From Davidsoniella eucalypti (lineage: Eukaryota; Ascomycota; Sordariomycetes; Microascales; Ceratocystidaceae), in contig RMBW01000027.1 of the NCBI GenBank assembly GCA_004009845.1, positions 124,001 to 188,000 on the forward strand: a DNA stretch of 64,000 bases, given 5' to 3'. Under the pieces are notes generated by a model. It was not told the origin of the DNA, ran no database searches, and was given only the letters and a program-made list of their open reading frames with translations. Positions 11,046-21,968 of the stretch are shown one piece after another. The stretch's first letter is position 1. Every line of letters begins with the position of its first letter. The position numbers were made by a program, and so were the translations under genes.

Positions 11046-12427
11046 TCACGTTGGCGCCGCAACATGATTAATGACATCTTCGATGACATCTTCGGGGCCA
11101 ATTCCATCCAGCAATGCGCCGATAGTCTTAACATTGCTCCCCCACTGTAGGCTTCGTTCCTGGTGTGGCTTCACAATCACCAAGCGATGCAAGTATATCT
11201 TGCGGGCAGCAAGCACGACCAGTGCCGGTGTTACAAAGTTGATGCGATGAAGCGGTGCGAGGCAACAGCAGAGTGTTTCCAGATGTTTAGTGGCAGTCGG
11301 AGAAATTCCCGAGGCAACGGCGCGGTGCAGACGCAGGAAAGCGATGAGGTTGAGTTGATAACGGAGGACTTCAGTGTCAGTGCTGACATGCTTGCTTAAG
11401 TCACTTAACGTAGATATATCCTGTAAGGAGCCAATTGAGTCGGGTTAGCCACCTGGTTGTCTTGGATCTGGTTGGCTTGAACTACCCGAATATTGATAGC
11501 GGAAGGGATAACTCACGAATTCAGAGAAAGTAGCGTTTTCGACCTGTAGTCTACTAGTACTACGCTTGACGACGCTCATATTCGATTTCACAGACTCATT
11601 ATCACCACGTACACGGTCATCCTCGGCACTATGAAGATAAACCAATCCGTCGTTTGGGTCGTGGAAATGCGCAATAAAGAAATGGTCATTCAAGAGCTCC
11701 TCCAAGCGTGCCTCACCGCCCCTTTCTCCGGCTAGTACCGGGATGAGCATAAACTGCTTCGGGGCGGTCTGCATAGTGCGCGTAAAGATGCGCTTGGTAC
11801 GAAGCAATTCGAGGGCCTGAATCTGTACAATGCGTGGAGCTAGGTTCAAGTCCTTCGCTAAGATGATATTGGGCATCTGTGACCCGCTGGATGTCGAGGC
11901 GGAAAGTGGATGAGCGGCACTATTGGGTGTAGATGGCGCTTGGATGCTGCCTCCCCCGCCGGCGCCGATGTTACTACTAAGACCCGGTGAGTTTGGCATA
12001 GCGTTATAAGTGGCGCCGGGCACTGCTAGACTAGATGATGTATAGCGCGGTGGAATGTAGCCATCATAGTCGAAGCGAGTTTGAAATGGGGACGGCGAAC
12101 GCGGTGGCTGAGGTTGCGAAGAGCTCCGGAGGATAGATGAGATAAATTCGTCGATAGTAGTCTGCGGCGAGCAATTGACGACTACACAAGACATGCCGAA
12201 CGTTTTAGAGGCAATCTACAACGGATGAACAATAGTGACGTTAGCCATACGATCAAGTATCACGAGCAAAATTGGCTTACGAGCTGGAGCTCTTCAATGA
12301 GGTCATTTTGCATAGAGACCGGAGAGCTTATGATGGGGTGCTCGCGCGCCACTAAGCTAAGCAGAAGCGCCAGCTCAATATCGCAGAGGCCATGGACCTT
12401 GGCGATCACATCGTCGTCATCGGACAT
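11046..12427 (-). CDS. Mg-chelatase-like fungal protein lacking a P-loop, three exons
   Basis: Exons (minus) 12281-12427, 11517-12215 and 11046-11420 join in phase to 406 aa. The start is MSDDDDVIAKVHGL, and the exon 1/2 junction gives EELQL-IASKTFG. It resembles a Pezizomycotina family usually annotated as magnesium chelatase or ChlI-like. The N-terminus has REHPIISSPVSM, and the middle has a Ser/Pro-rich insert (about 80-155). Then come NIILAKDLNLAPRIVQIQAL and a FIAHFHDPNDGL segment. The C-terminal helical exon contains LRYQLNLIAFLRLHRAVASG and GPEDVIEDV, resembling the AAA+ lid. No GxxxxGK[ST] Walker A motif is present, so ATPase activity is not supported. No chlorophyll-type chelation is implied in a fungus, and the true role is unknown. 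Introns at 12216-12280 and 11421-11516 have CTAAC-like branch sites. Confidence 0.85.
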
Positions 12428-14281
12428 TAGAAGACAGGCGCTGTGGTCTCTGGCGAGCTGCCAGCACACATTAGGAGATAGATCCAGAGGACGTCTATGG
12501 ATTCTGTTGATAGAGGGATGGTGATGAAAAATTCAAGGCGGAAACAATAGCTTTTGGCCTGTGCAGTAAGGAAATAAAGAGTATAATTGATGGCTGTCAG
12601 GCTCGATGTTGGTGGATCGTCAAATCAATGATGATGGTCGACGTCAGGGTTAGCTCAAAAAGCTGCTTAGTCAGATGACGACAGGTAACAAGCGATCCCC
12701 CTGTACATATAGTAAAGTCAACATTAATAATTAAAGTCATTAAATGAAGCACCATATATCAATAAGTGTAAGTGATAGAAGTCACCCAACAATGCGACAC
12801 CGCTGTTACTGGTCATTTGGCTTGATTCAATGGTACATTCATGATAGAGCAGTTTCAACCTGACAATGCCTGCATCGCAAGCCTTTGTTGGGCTTCAAGG
12901 CTCGTGATGTCCAAAGTGCCACGCACTTCGAACCTTGTTGTGCACATGACAATGTATGATGTTATTTTTGTCAACACTCTATGCAGCTACAATTACACCG
13001 AATATATGTATATCTGCAGATATAGTTAGTACTAACTATAGTACTATTCAATTATAGAGCAGAGATTCCAGTTTTTAAGCTGCAGAAGCGACAACGCAGC
13101 GAGATCCCAAATAAACAACAACAAGTAACAAAAAAGCATTGCAGGTGGTGCGAGATAAGTAAGCGACTCATCTAAACCAATCATGTGTGGGGCCGCTGCC
13201 AGAGAAGCCATCCTATCCGGACTGCGCTGATATGTGATGCCGTTGTTGTTGTGTTATTTAAGTTCATAACTTGATTGATTTCTTTGTTCTAGATGAAAGG
13301 GTTTTCCTTGTGATAGGTAGACGTGGAATGCGTGTTTGCAGAGAATCGCTACTTACTAAGACAGTTCTGTGGTTATTTTCTGTATTTCCTTTTTAGTTGC
13401 ATGTCTTTCTAATTCCGTCTTTTGCTGTTGTTACCAGAAACGTAGACTGCCCGTTTGGGGCAGAACAGGCCGGTCAGTAAGATAGGCCGCAGTGCATGCT
13501 CGGTATGTAGTTTTGGGTGATAGAGTACGGCCCAAAGCATAAAAACATGTCAACATCACCACCAACAGTCATAATAACAACACCGGATTTCCCTAGAGGG
13601 CATCAAGGCTGCCCATCCAAAGACGGATAAACAGCTGCCGATAGATGTGGACGCCGGAATATCATTCCCCTCTTCAGGCGATGGTCGCTCCCTCTCGATT
13701 CCTTATTCCACCCGTAATTGTCGCTTGTGCACCTGCTAACCTGTAGCCGTTCCTTTACTGTGTTGTGCTGTGCAGCAGTACTGTGCTGTGCTGTGCTGTG
13801 GTGTTCCTGTACTTTGTGTTCCGTTGGCTATCACTAATCTTATAGTGGATGGCTACTATGGACTGTGGCGTTGTCCGCTATAAGCCGACCGTTGCCTATA
13901 TACGAGCCGCTACAGCGCCAGGAGTTCCTTAAGCAGCCGGCCTACAGTACCAAGATAAACCCTGTCAGTAGCCGTAGTATTATACATAGATCAGAAAAGA
14001 GCTTAACTTTGGGTGGTCCCAGCCTTTGTTTTTCTGGGGCATCTATACATGTACATCTGTATATACTTTTTTTCTACTTTCCCCAATAAAGAAAAAGCCG
14101 CTAAAAGCTTGAAACAGTAGCTAGAAGAGCCTCTGAAAACGAACGTCATAACATCTTAGTATTCCCAAAGCCCCAACCAGGCCTTCTTTTTTTTCCACCG
14201 TATTTTTTTCTTCTCTTGTTTTCAGACCTCCAACTTTAGAGTCCCAAAATCTCACACAGTCACTCACATTTTCCAGTCATC
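12428..14281. other. Intergenic region upstream of YPT7 and the Mg-chelatase-like gene
   Basis: About 1.85 kb lies between two divergently transcribed starts. It contains a CTGTG pentanucleotide repeat (listed) and a CT-rich stretch directly before the Ypt7 start (about 14180-14280). No coding frame looks convincing. Confidence 0.6.
13781..13800. repeat. CTGTG pentanucleotide microsatellite
   Basis: Four perfect tandem CTGTG units, preceded by degenerate TGTGC-like units from about 13761. It lies in the promoter-side region of YPT7. Confidence 0.85.
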
Positions 14282-15527
14282 ATGTCCACAAGAAAGAAGG
14301 TCCTTCTCAAGGTTCGTATATTCCCTTTGCTCTCTTCTTTTGCCTCTTCAATCGATCCTCGTGAGAGCATCAGTCAAACGAGCCGCCCGCCCCATCCAAG
14401 GCCCCAGCGACGCCTTATCTTTGCTATCATTGTCTCCATCGCCGCTTCTATCGGCGTCGCCATCTCGCCTGTCGGTGTCCGCCTCGGTGTCCAAGTGCTA
14501 ATATTTATTCTACAGGTGATTATCCTGGGCGACAGTGGCGTCGGCAAAACCAGTCTGATGAACCAATATGTACGATTCCTCCGCCTTGTTCGATCACAAG
14601 CCCCCCCCCTCACCTCCTCTTCTCCGCCGCTCTCCGCCTAGCGATGCGACCGTCGCCGTCTTGCGATAATCGCTCCGTCCGTTTCGACTAGCACAGAGCG
14701 CCCGGCATAGCTTCCTGGGCCTTCCATGACTACAGTGACTGTGCAGTAGCTAACACCTGTTTGCGTCTGTGGTATAGGTGAACAAAAAGTTCAGTGCTAG
14801 CTACAAGGCTACCATCGGCGCCGATTTCCTGACCCGTGAGGTCCTCGTCGACGACCGCCAGGTCACCATGCAGGTAAGCACCGCGCCAGTTAGGCATCTC
14901 GGTGCTAATAGTTCCTTTCTCGGGCGAATCATTGCGACTAACCTTTTATCTTCTCTATCAGCTGTGGGATACTGCCGGCCAGGAGCGCTTCCAGTCGCTA
15001 GGCGTGGCTTTCTACCGTGGTGCCGACTGCTGCGTCCTGGTGTATGATGTCAACAATTCCAAGAGTTTCGATGCGCTAGACAGCTGGCGCGATGAGTTCT
15101 TGATCCAGGCTTCGCCTCGCGATCCCGATAACTTCCCCTTTGTCGTTCTCGGTAACAAGATTGATGTTGAGGAGAGCAAGCGAGTGGTAAGTAATTGTAT
15201 ATCTTGCGTCTCTACAAGAAGGAAATGTCCTAACTCCGAATCATAGATATCAAACAAGCGCGCCATGACTTTCTGTCAGTCCAAGGGCGGCATTCCCTAC
15301 TTCGAGACTTCCGCAAAGGAGGCCATCAACGTCGAGCAAGCTTTTGAAGGTTAGTGCCATGCTTGTGTTTTGTCGACATTGACCTCTATGTGCTAACAAT
15401 AATCTTCTCTCCTACAGTCATTGCCCGCAACGCTCTAGCCCAAGAAGAATCCGAAGAGTTCAGCGGTGATTTCCAGGACCCAATCAACATCCACATCGAG
15501 AACGATCGCGACGGTTGCGCCTGCTAA
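14282..15527 (+). CDS. YPT7: Rab7-type GTPase Ypt7, six exons
   Basis: This late-endosome/vacuole Rab GTPase works with the HOPS tether in vacuole fusion and endosome-to-vacuole traffic. Exons 14282-14311, 14516-14569, 14778-14873, 14962-15186, 15247-15349 and 15418-15527 join to 205 aa, the normal length. All G motifs are intact: GDSGVGKT (G1), the effector region with YKATIGADF (G2), WDTAGQERF (G3), NKID (G4) and ETSAK (G5). The protein ends CAC, a Rab-type double-cysteine geranylgeranylation signal. Introns are 60-208 nt with GT..AG ends, and the first two are unusually long for this gene set. The start ATG follows TCATC in a CT-rich leader. Every splice junction restores the highly conserved Rab7 sequence, so the model is secure. 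Confidence 0.97.
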
Positions 15528-16616
15528 ATATCTGTATTTGGCTCTTGTACCTCATTGGCCTAGCATTGCGATAGTGTCCTTTCTAGCCTTTTCGGAAACC
15601 CGCCATGTTCGCGGTGCTTCCCGGGTTTTTTTTGCTTCTGTTCTGTCTTCACGGTCTAATGACATGGACTGGGCAGTAGTACAACTGATGATAATGTTTC
15701 TAGGGAGCTTTTGTTCCTACGAAGGGAAGCAGAAATCAACTTGGTATTCTGGTTTATTCCCTTCTTTTTTTCCTGTCCTGTTCATGCTATCTGTCTCCTG
15801 TTTGTTTTGCTCTGTTACCACATATCATATCTGCGTTGCTTTTTGATTCTTGATTGGAACAATTTGATTCTTTTTCTTATCACATTACTTGATGTTATCG
15901 TGCTCCATTAAAGAATTGACCATAAGTTGAAACAATAAGTAGCTATGCTTTCTATTTTACTCAAAGACAAGCAAGATTACCAGCAATAAGCCTCAGTACG
16001 TCAAATTAACCCACGCTTTTTTTTGTTTCATTAATCTTATGGAGCTACGAAGATGTATCAGCACACACTATGTGCTTACCTAACAATCTAGTCGGATATC
16101 TTGTTATGAATATCTTATCCACCAGAACACTAATACACAAACACAATATGCACGACATTTTTCCGTAAAAGTAGTCATACAACTATGTAATAACACATAA
16201 CCAACATAACACGCAACAAAAAGGAAAAACAAAGAAAGAAAAGCCGACGGATATACATCTGTTGTGTTCCAACAGAAAGAATAAAATAGTGACATTAACC
16301 TTGATACACAATTACAAAAGAACAGAAAACGACGAAAAAAAGCAATCATATAACCCCCAATAATGCAAAGCCAGTTACTATCGACCTCATTCTATCAACG
16401 AGAGACAACTAGTTGCTCTCATGAACTACAGAATGTGAGTGACTTGGCAGGAAAGTTGCCCATCCAAGCAAAAGATCTCGTCTGTGAAGACAAGGTGGCA
16501 CGCCAGTCAGTACGTGGCATATATTTTATGTAGTGTCTTTAGCGACACGGAGTATTCGTCCATATATACAATATCTTCCAATATGTACATTGATATATAC
16601 ATATATCTAGATAGAT
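15528..16616. other. Convergent 3' intergenic region, YPT7 / EthD gene
   Basis: About 1.1 kb lies between two stops. The left part is T-rich and probably the YPT7 3' UTR; the right part is A-rich. Short open frames here have no recognisable content. Confidence 0.6.
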
Positions 16617-16946
16617 TTACTCGTTGGAGGTGAGCACGACACCGCCGGGCAAGAAAACGGGCTGAATATCAGTGAAACGAGCCACATCGGCGCCAATATC
16701 ACCGATCTCGGGGACGCTCATGGCGGCCTGGAAGCTCTCGGCGTCCTTGAAGGTGAAGGTGTTGCCGTAGGCATAAGGACCAGACTTGCCGTCGAGGCCA
16801 GGGCCGAACTGAACAAACTCCCACTTGACCAGACCAAGAGGCTTCCAGATCTTCTCGGCAGTGGGCATGTGGTGAGAAGTGTAGTATTCCAGGTCGAACT
16901 TAGAACCCTCCTTGTAAGGGTAGAGAATGTGCATGAGGAAAGGCAT
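16617..16946 (-). CDS. EthD-fold (dimeric alpha/beta barrel) small protein
   Basis: Single exon, 109 aa, starting MPFLMHILYPYKEGSKFD. The ATG at 16946 has a good CAACCATGC context. An upstream in-frame extension to 17114 is low-complexity Ser/Phe/Pro sequence and is taken as leader. The sequence matches the EthD family pattern: an N-terminal beta strand, then YYTSHHMPTAEKIWKPLGL with the conserved His residues, then a central GPYAYGNTFTF strand and FQAAMSVPEIGDIGADVARF. Members are ferredoxin-fold dimers. Some take part in degradation or polyketide/anthraquinone modification, but many are stand-alone proteins of unknown substrate. No biosynthetic cluster surrounds this gene, so a housekeeping or stress role is as likely as specialised metabolism. 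Confidence 0.88.
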   Translation of the reverse strand: MPFLMHILYPYKEGSKFDLEYYTSHHMPTAEKIWKPLGLVKWEFVQFGPGLDGKSGPYAYGNTFTFKDAESFQAAMSVPEIGDIGADVARFTDIQPVFLPGGVVLTSNE

Positions 16947-19900
16947 GGTTGCGAAAGTAAGATGTTTGTAGATGTTGAGAGAAAGTAGGACAAAGGTAGA
17001 GGATGAGAAGTATGGTGTGTTGTAGAAGGAGAAAATTAAAGACTGTAGAGGAAAGTGAGGCTGGTTAGTTGAAGATGATGATGGGAAACAAAAAGCAGAC
17101 ACTCGGAATAACACAGCGGGACAAGCCCAGCTTTATAGCTTTGTGAAGATGAAGGGGGTGGCACACCGGAAGTCTAATTATCTCTACTCTTTTGCCTCTC
17201 TATTCGACTCGTCCTCCTCAAAGTAGTTCTAAGCTCGTTTGAGCTAGGCAATAGTGACAACGCTCCCCGGGGCCTTGACTCGAGTTTCTTCTTTTACCTT
17301 TCTTCCTCCTAACATCTATTAGTATTCATACACGTTTAATCTTTCTTCTTCTTCATTCCTCCTCGTTATTCTTAGGCTTCTGTCCTAACTTGATATTGAT
17401 GCCTTGTCATCACCCCCCCCCCCCCCCCCCTACGATCTTCTTGCCCTACATTTATCCAACCAACCAAGTCTCGATCCCAACCTAGTCCGGCTAAGTTATA
17501 CCATGACCCGACCAAGAACCAAACATCAAGCCTAGACGATACTACATGTACACAGACCACCCTTTCTTGTTTTTTTTCTCGGTTTTATTATTATATTATC
17601 CTGACCGTGAATTAATACTATATATGCATGGCAAACAAGTATCCAACCTTTCGGCATGCTGGTTACCAGCAAATAGATATATCCGCCATCTACTCCAAAT
17701 AGGTCAACTCCCGTCGTATTTTATCTCACGGTACAACTATCTTCAAGATATGCCATTCTTACAGGGGCCACCAAGAGACAGGGCAGCTTCCAATTACTAG
17801 CATATGATACCCATACAACATGGGATAGTATTAGCAGCAGCCTTGTAATAAAAGAGACCCAGTACGACTCTAGGCCTTCACCTCGTGATGATTTCCTCGG
17901 TTATAATGCTATATACGGTCAGAGAATATGGATCTTTCAATACAGTTATGTCAAGCTCGTTCCAGCTGAGGCAAAAATACTACCAAAGTCCACCCTATGG
18001 TAATGCGTCTGAGGGTTTGGACAGCCCTCTCCACGAAGTTCTGCAAAAGGTAGATGCCAGGTAGTGACCATACTGTTCTAAGAAACCATAATAAATGCTC
18101 TGTATCTCAGTGGCCTGTCACTGTTGAGAAGTAGGTTGTCCTTCACCCTACAACTAGTATTAGTTCAGAGCTGTGTATCTTAGAATACCCGAGGTGCTAC
18201 ATAGCTATCAAGAGCTCCATTTCCACCTTACTAAACATGACTAGCGAGCATAAGTTCAAACAACTTGCGTGTTTTTGTGAAAGCCCTTGTCCTTGTCACT
18301 AACAGATACAGGTATATCTATACATATTTTTCTCTCTACTACTACATGTACATATGTATCTGCAACTACGTGATATTTCCTCCCAAAAACGTCTTCAACT
18401 TGATCTATCTCTTTACTCAAATCTTACACGTCATAAAGTTCAACCCCAGCAAGTACCAATCGCACATGTGTTACAACCCTAGTGTCGTAACTCAAGGGGG
18501 TGACCATATGTAAACAGAAAATGAAAAGAGATGGAGGGGGCGAATCCTCGGGATACCGATGGTGTCTTATGTTGGACATGAACAGCGCTTTAGCCAGAAA
18601 CGGGGACGGTGGTATAGCAAACATCTTAAAAGATACGTATATATGTGGACTATTATAGCCAGGCAAGGCTCAAAGCACCAACAACGGGGTACGAACACGT
18701 CTTTAAGACCGTTTTCTCTACCCGTAGACGTCCCAAGAGGCCCAGTCTCTTTTCTTACTTTGTTTTCCTTGTTTTCCCACTTGTGCTCAAGGAATTATTT
18801 CTCCGTTCAGTTACATTAGGTGAGTCAATGAGTCGAAGTGTGAATCAAGGTTCCCCATGTCTTAAGAAGAATAATAAAAACACGACAATTTGCGTAGTTG
18901 TTCTTGGTCCGCTCGTTTATCCTTCTTTCTCTAGTTCAGTCTATGGTAACGCGCATTAACTCTTAGCTTTGTTTCACTATAGATGCTGTGGGGGCAGTAT
19001 ATCGGGTCTGGATCATGTGTGTTAGGCTCAATGTTCAGATATATCTAGGTACATGTAACTATATGCTATACATAAATTTTACAATTAACCATACAGATAT
19101 CAAGCTTATATGGAGATGTGACATAATGGAAGACATTGTTTATGTATTGTATAACTCACAATGCCCTTAGTTATCGTTTAGCGTGTCTCGCGTCACACCA
19201 ACATCTGCCTCGCTTACGGCTATATATTCTAAAACATGTATTCTATGGTCCAACGCGGCGGTTAAAGATCCCGATTTGTCATTTGTAGGCTTGGCCGCAT
19301 AGTTTGTGTTAGTTTACTCTGTTGGGTTTCGCTTTCTTTAACTATTTTCTTATTTTCTCTCATATCAAGCCTTGAAGGCAAAAAAATGCCGTTTATCGCC
19401 GTCGATCCTCTTCTCTTCTCATATTTTAGAGAATGTAACCATAGGTAAAAAGAGGCAAGTATAAAAGATACAAAACCAAGAAACTCAGAGGCACGAGCAT
19501 TTTGTTCCCCAGCAATTATCAGGATTTCTCTGGGCCACAGAGTCGCTCGACAAGGTCCGGGCCAGCAATCGAAATCCCAAGCGTCGTATATCGATTGTCC
19601 AAGCAAAATGTGGGAGTTGTCAAGTTAAAAAAGTCAAACACCCGCCAAGTCACGGTAGTGATGGATGATAGACAGGCCTAGTCCATTCGGGCCAGACCTT
19701 GACTCCCAAGACGAACAGATTAGCACGGCCCTCTCTGTGTATTTTTCCTTGTTCCTCGCCCCTATATCTCCATGTTGTTCTTGCAGTCTACCAGTTATGC
19801 AAATAAGGTATGTATGTGTATATTACAAAGGGATTGGGTGGGATTTCTCTTGCTTGCTCTTTGGGACTCCTAGATGGAGGCGCACGGATCTGTCCCGCCC

Positions 19901-21598
19901 GCCGCTATGGAATCAGGGTGTTGTCTTTTGTTGTCTTTACAACTATGCAACAGAAATCGAGAGTATATGTAGCTTCGAACCAAAATTATCGAGACAGCGT
20001 GTAAGTTGTACATCGTAAGTTGTGCAGATTGTACTTATCTACGCCGCGAATAGCCAAATTGGCACCAGTAGATGCGATACAATCTTCATATGATAACACA
20101 TCGCACATACTAAATCACGGCAGAGTTACAGTGAGTTGTTAAACGAACCATAACTAGCTCTGAGCTCCTACTCCAACGCATCAAGACACATCAATACCGT
20201 CACATCTACTAGGCATGTCCTTCTCACTGACTCCTTTTTTCTTCTTTTCTTTTCGTGTAAGCGATGGAACTTGGCCGTCTATACTATATTTCTCTGGTGC
20301 TCGCTGTCTCGCTTTATATCTCTCGTTACGTCTCTTTCATGCCTTCAGAGATCTTAGTTGCAAATGAATACCGAACATGGGAGTGATTGTAGGTAGGAAA
20401 AACTACTGGGAGGACATGACACAGACCATATCCTACTTATTCCTTTTCACCTTTCTAGCTCCATCCAAGCCTTTACGCTATCGGCTTTTATTAGTCTTTC
20501 ACTCTGCTCCGACATAGTGCTGGCCTCTTTGTCAACTGCGCCTCGTTTACTGACCTAGGACCCGACCTTGCTTTTAAATCCCTTACCGATAGTAGGCCTT
20601 TCTCTCTTTTTTTCTTGTTATTCATTTCTTCGCCCCCCTGCGCTTATCCGTCCGCCAACAAGACTGCGGATATCTGGTACCTGTTTTTTCCGGTCTATGG
20701 GCTAAGGATAGAAGTAAATTTCGGTTCAATGTATGTACATACATATGCAGAGATCGCCTTTCAACGGCCCGAGTTGACATTGTTCTGTATATAGTATATA
20801 TAAGACCCGGGATGTCTCGCCTACAATATGCCGCAGTTCAAATGCTATGTAAATCATGTACATATGTATATATAATATGCATGTATAGTTGTATAAGTAA
20901 TCATCAAGTCAAGGATTATTGTTTCCATGGTTCTAACCCTGTTCCTGGGCTGTGACAGATCGATTTTTCACGAGCGATGGAGTTTAACAGTAGAGATATG
21001 TGCTAGTGTCCGCTCTATTGTGCAATGAAGTCCAGTCTATCCAAAAGCCACTATAGAAACTATATATGTACTAGGAACAAGGGATAAAGCCAGTAGCTTA
21101 CATATGTATATATACCTTCTATTGCAGACAACGTGAGACCACAGTCTATGGTCACGACGGAACACACTCCGGTCTGTATCGCTAGATAGATAGTCGGACA
21201 ACATCGGGCAGTGTATAGTGTACCTCTTGGCGGACATCATGTATTAACACGAGGTGCTTGATAAACGAGCGTAAAGATTTAGGGGATAACCATATTTCTG
21301 CGTCAGATCATTTTCATACGTATGTGGCTTGTATATTAGAGACCAGGGCCATCGAGCCTTGCTTCCCGACACCGACCTCGCGATAGTTGTCTCCTTGAGC
21401 ACCTTCCTCGCACCGAGCACTCTGGTCTTTTCCTTTGTGTCTCAACCAACCTGCTAGGTGGACAGTGAAGAAACAAGTTTAGCCAGGTTAGCGCTGCTTG
21501 TATTCTCCACTGCTTCCACCATGCGAAATTTGTTCTTGCTTTCTGTGTTTTCTGTTTTGCTTTTTTAGTTTTAGTTCGGACCTCCATTATGGGGGGAT
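16947..21598. other. Gene-poor intergenic region, 4.65 kb
   Basis: The first 200 bases are CT-rich on the minus strand and should be the promoter/leader of the EthD gene. The rest is AT-rich with many short ACATATGTA/TACATGTA palindromes (for example near 18343, 20730, 20857 and 21097) and one long C run. The frame at 21336-21611 (minus) abuts the direct repeat and may be remnant element sequence. No gene is supported. Confidence 0.55.
17413..17430. repeat. Poly-C homopolymer, 18 nt
   Basis: Eighteen consecutive C on the plus strand in intergenic DNA, about 0.5 kb upstream of the EthD gene start. It is the longest of the four G/C runs in the window. Confidence 0.9.
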
Positions 21599-21690
21599 CT
21601 TCGAGGACCATTAGGGTTTCTCGACGTCTAACGATCCACTAGGGTCGGATCCACGTGATCCACATAAAGACGTAAAATGATAAATAAATA
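21599..21690 (+). repeat. Direct repeat, left copy (about 91 bp)
   Basis: It begins CTTCGAGGACCATTAGGG and continues through CGACGTCTAACGATCC and a CACGTG core. It aligns with 26052-26142 without gaps, with about five mismatches. It contains short inverted arms (GATCC...GGATC) and a near-palindrome around CACGTG. Confidence 0.9.
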
Positions 21691-21968
21691 AATAGTCCTA
21701 ACTAGTATCGCCAATGCTAGCAATGAAGCAAAACTTGATGTTTACTTTCTTTTTTCTAGAATGAACATATACAAAAAGCTACAATATAACAGCTGAAAAC
21801 AACCATAATAACTGCATAGCTATAAATTAGCATTTAATCACTGGTTATGAACAGCATTTGAGAACATAATCAACCATAAAGATATATTTACTAGGCAATT
21901 CAAAAACTCCAAAACAGCTATTTATAAGGAGTCAATATCATACTATTCAAAACTAAGTACAAAGCAGG

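Noticed and set aside
17100..21598. Hidden spliced gene in the 4.6-kb spacer
   Set aside because: No pair of frames with donor, branch and acceptor gives a recognisable or sustained protein.
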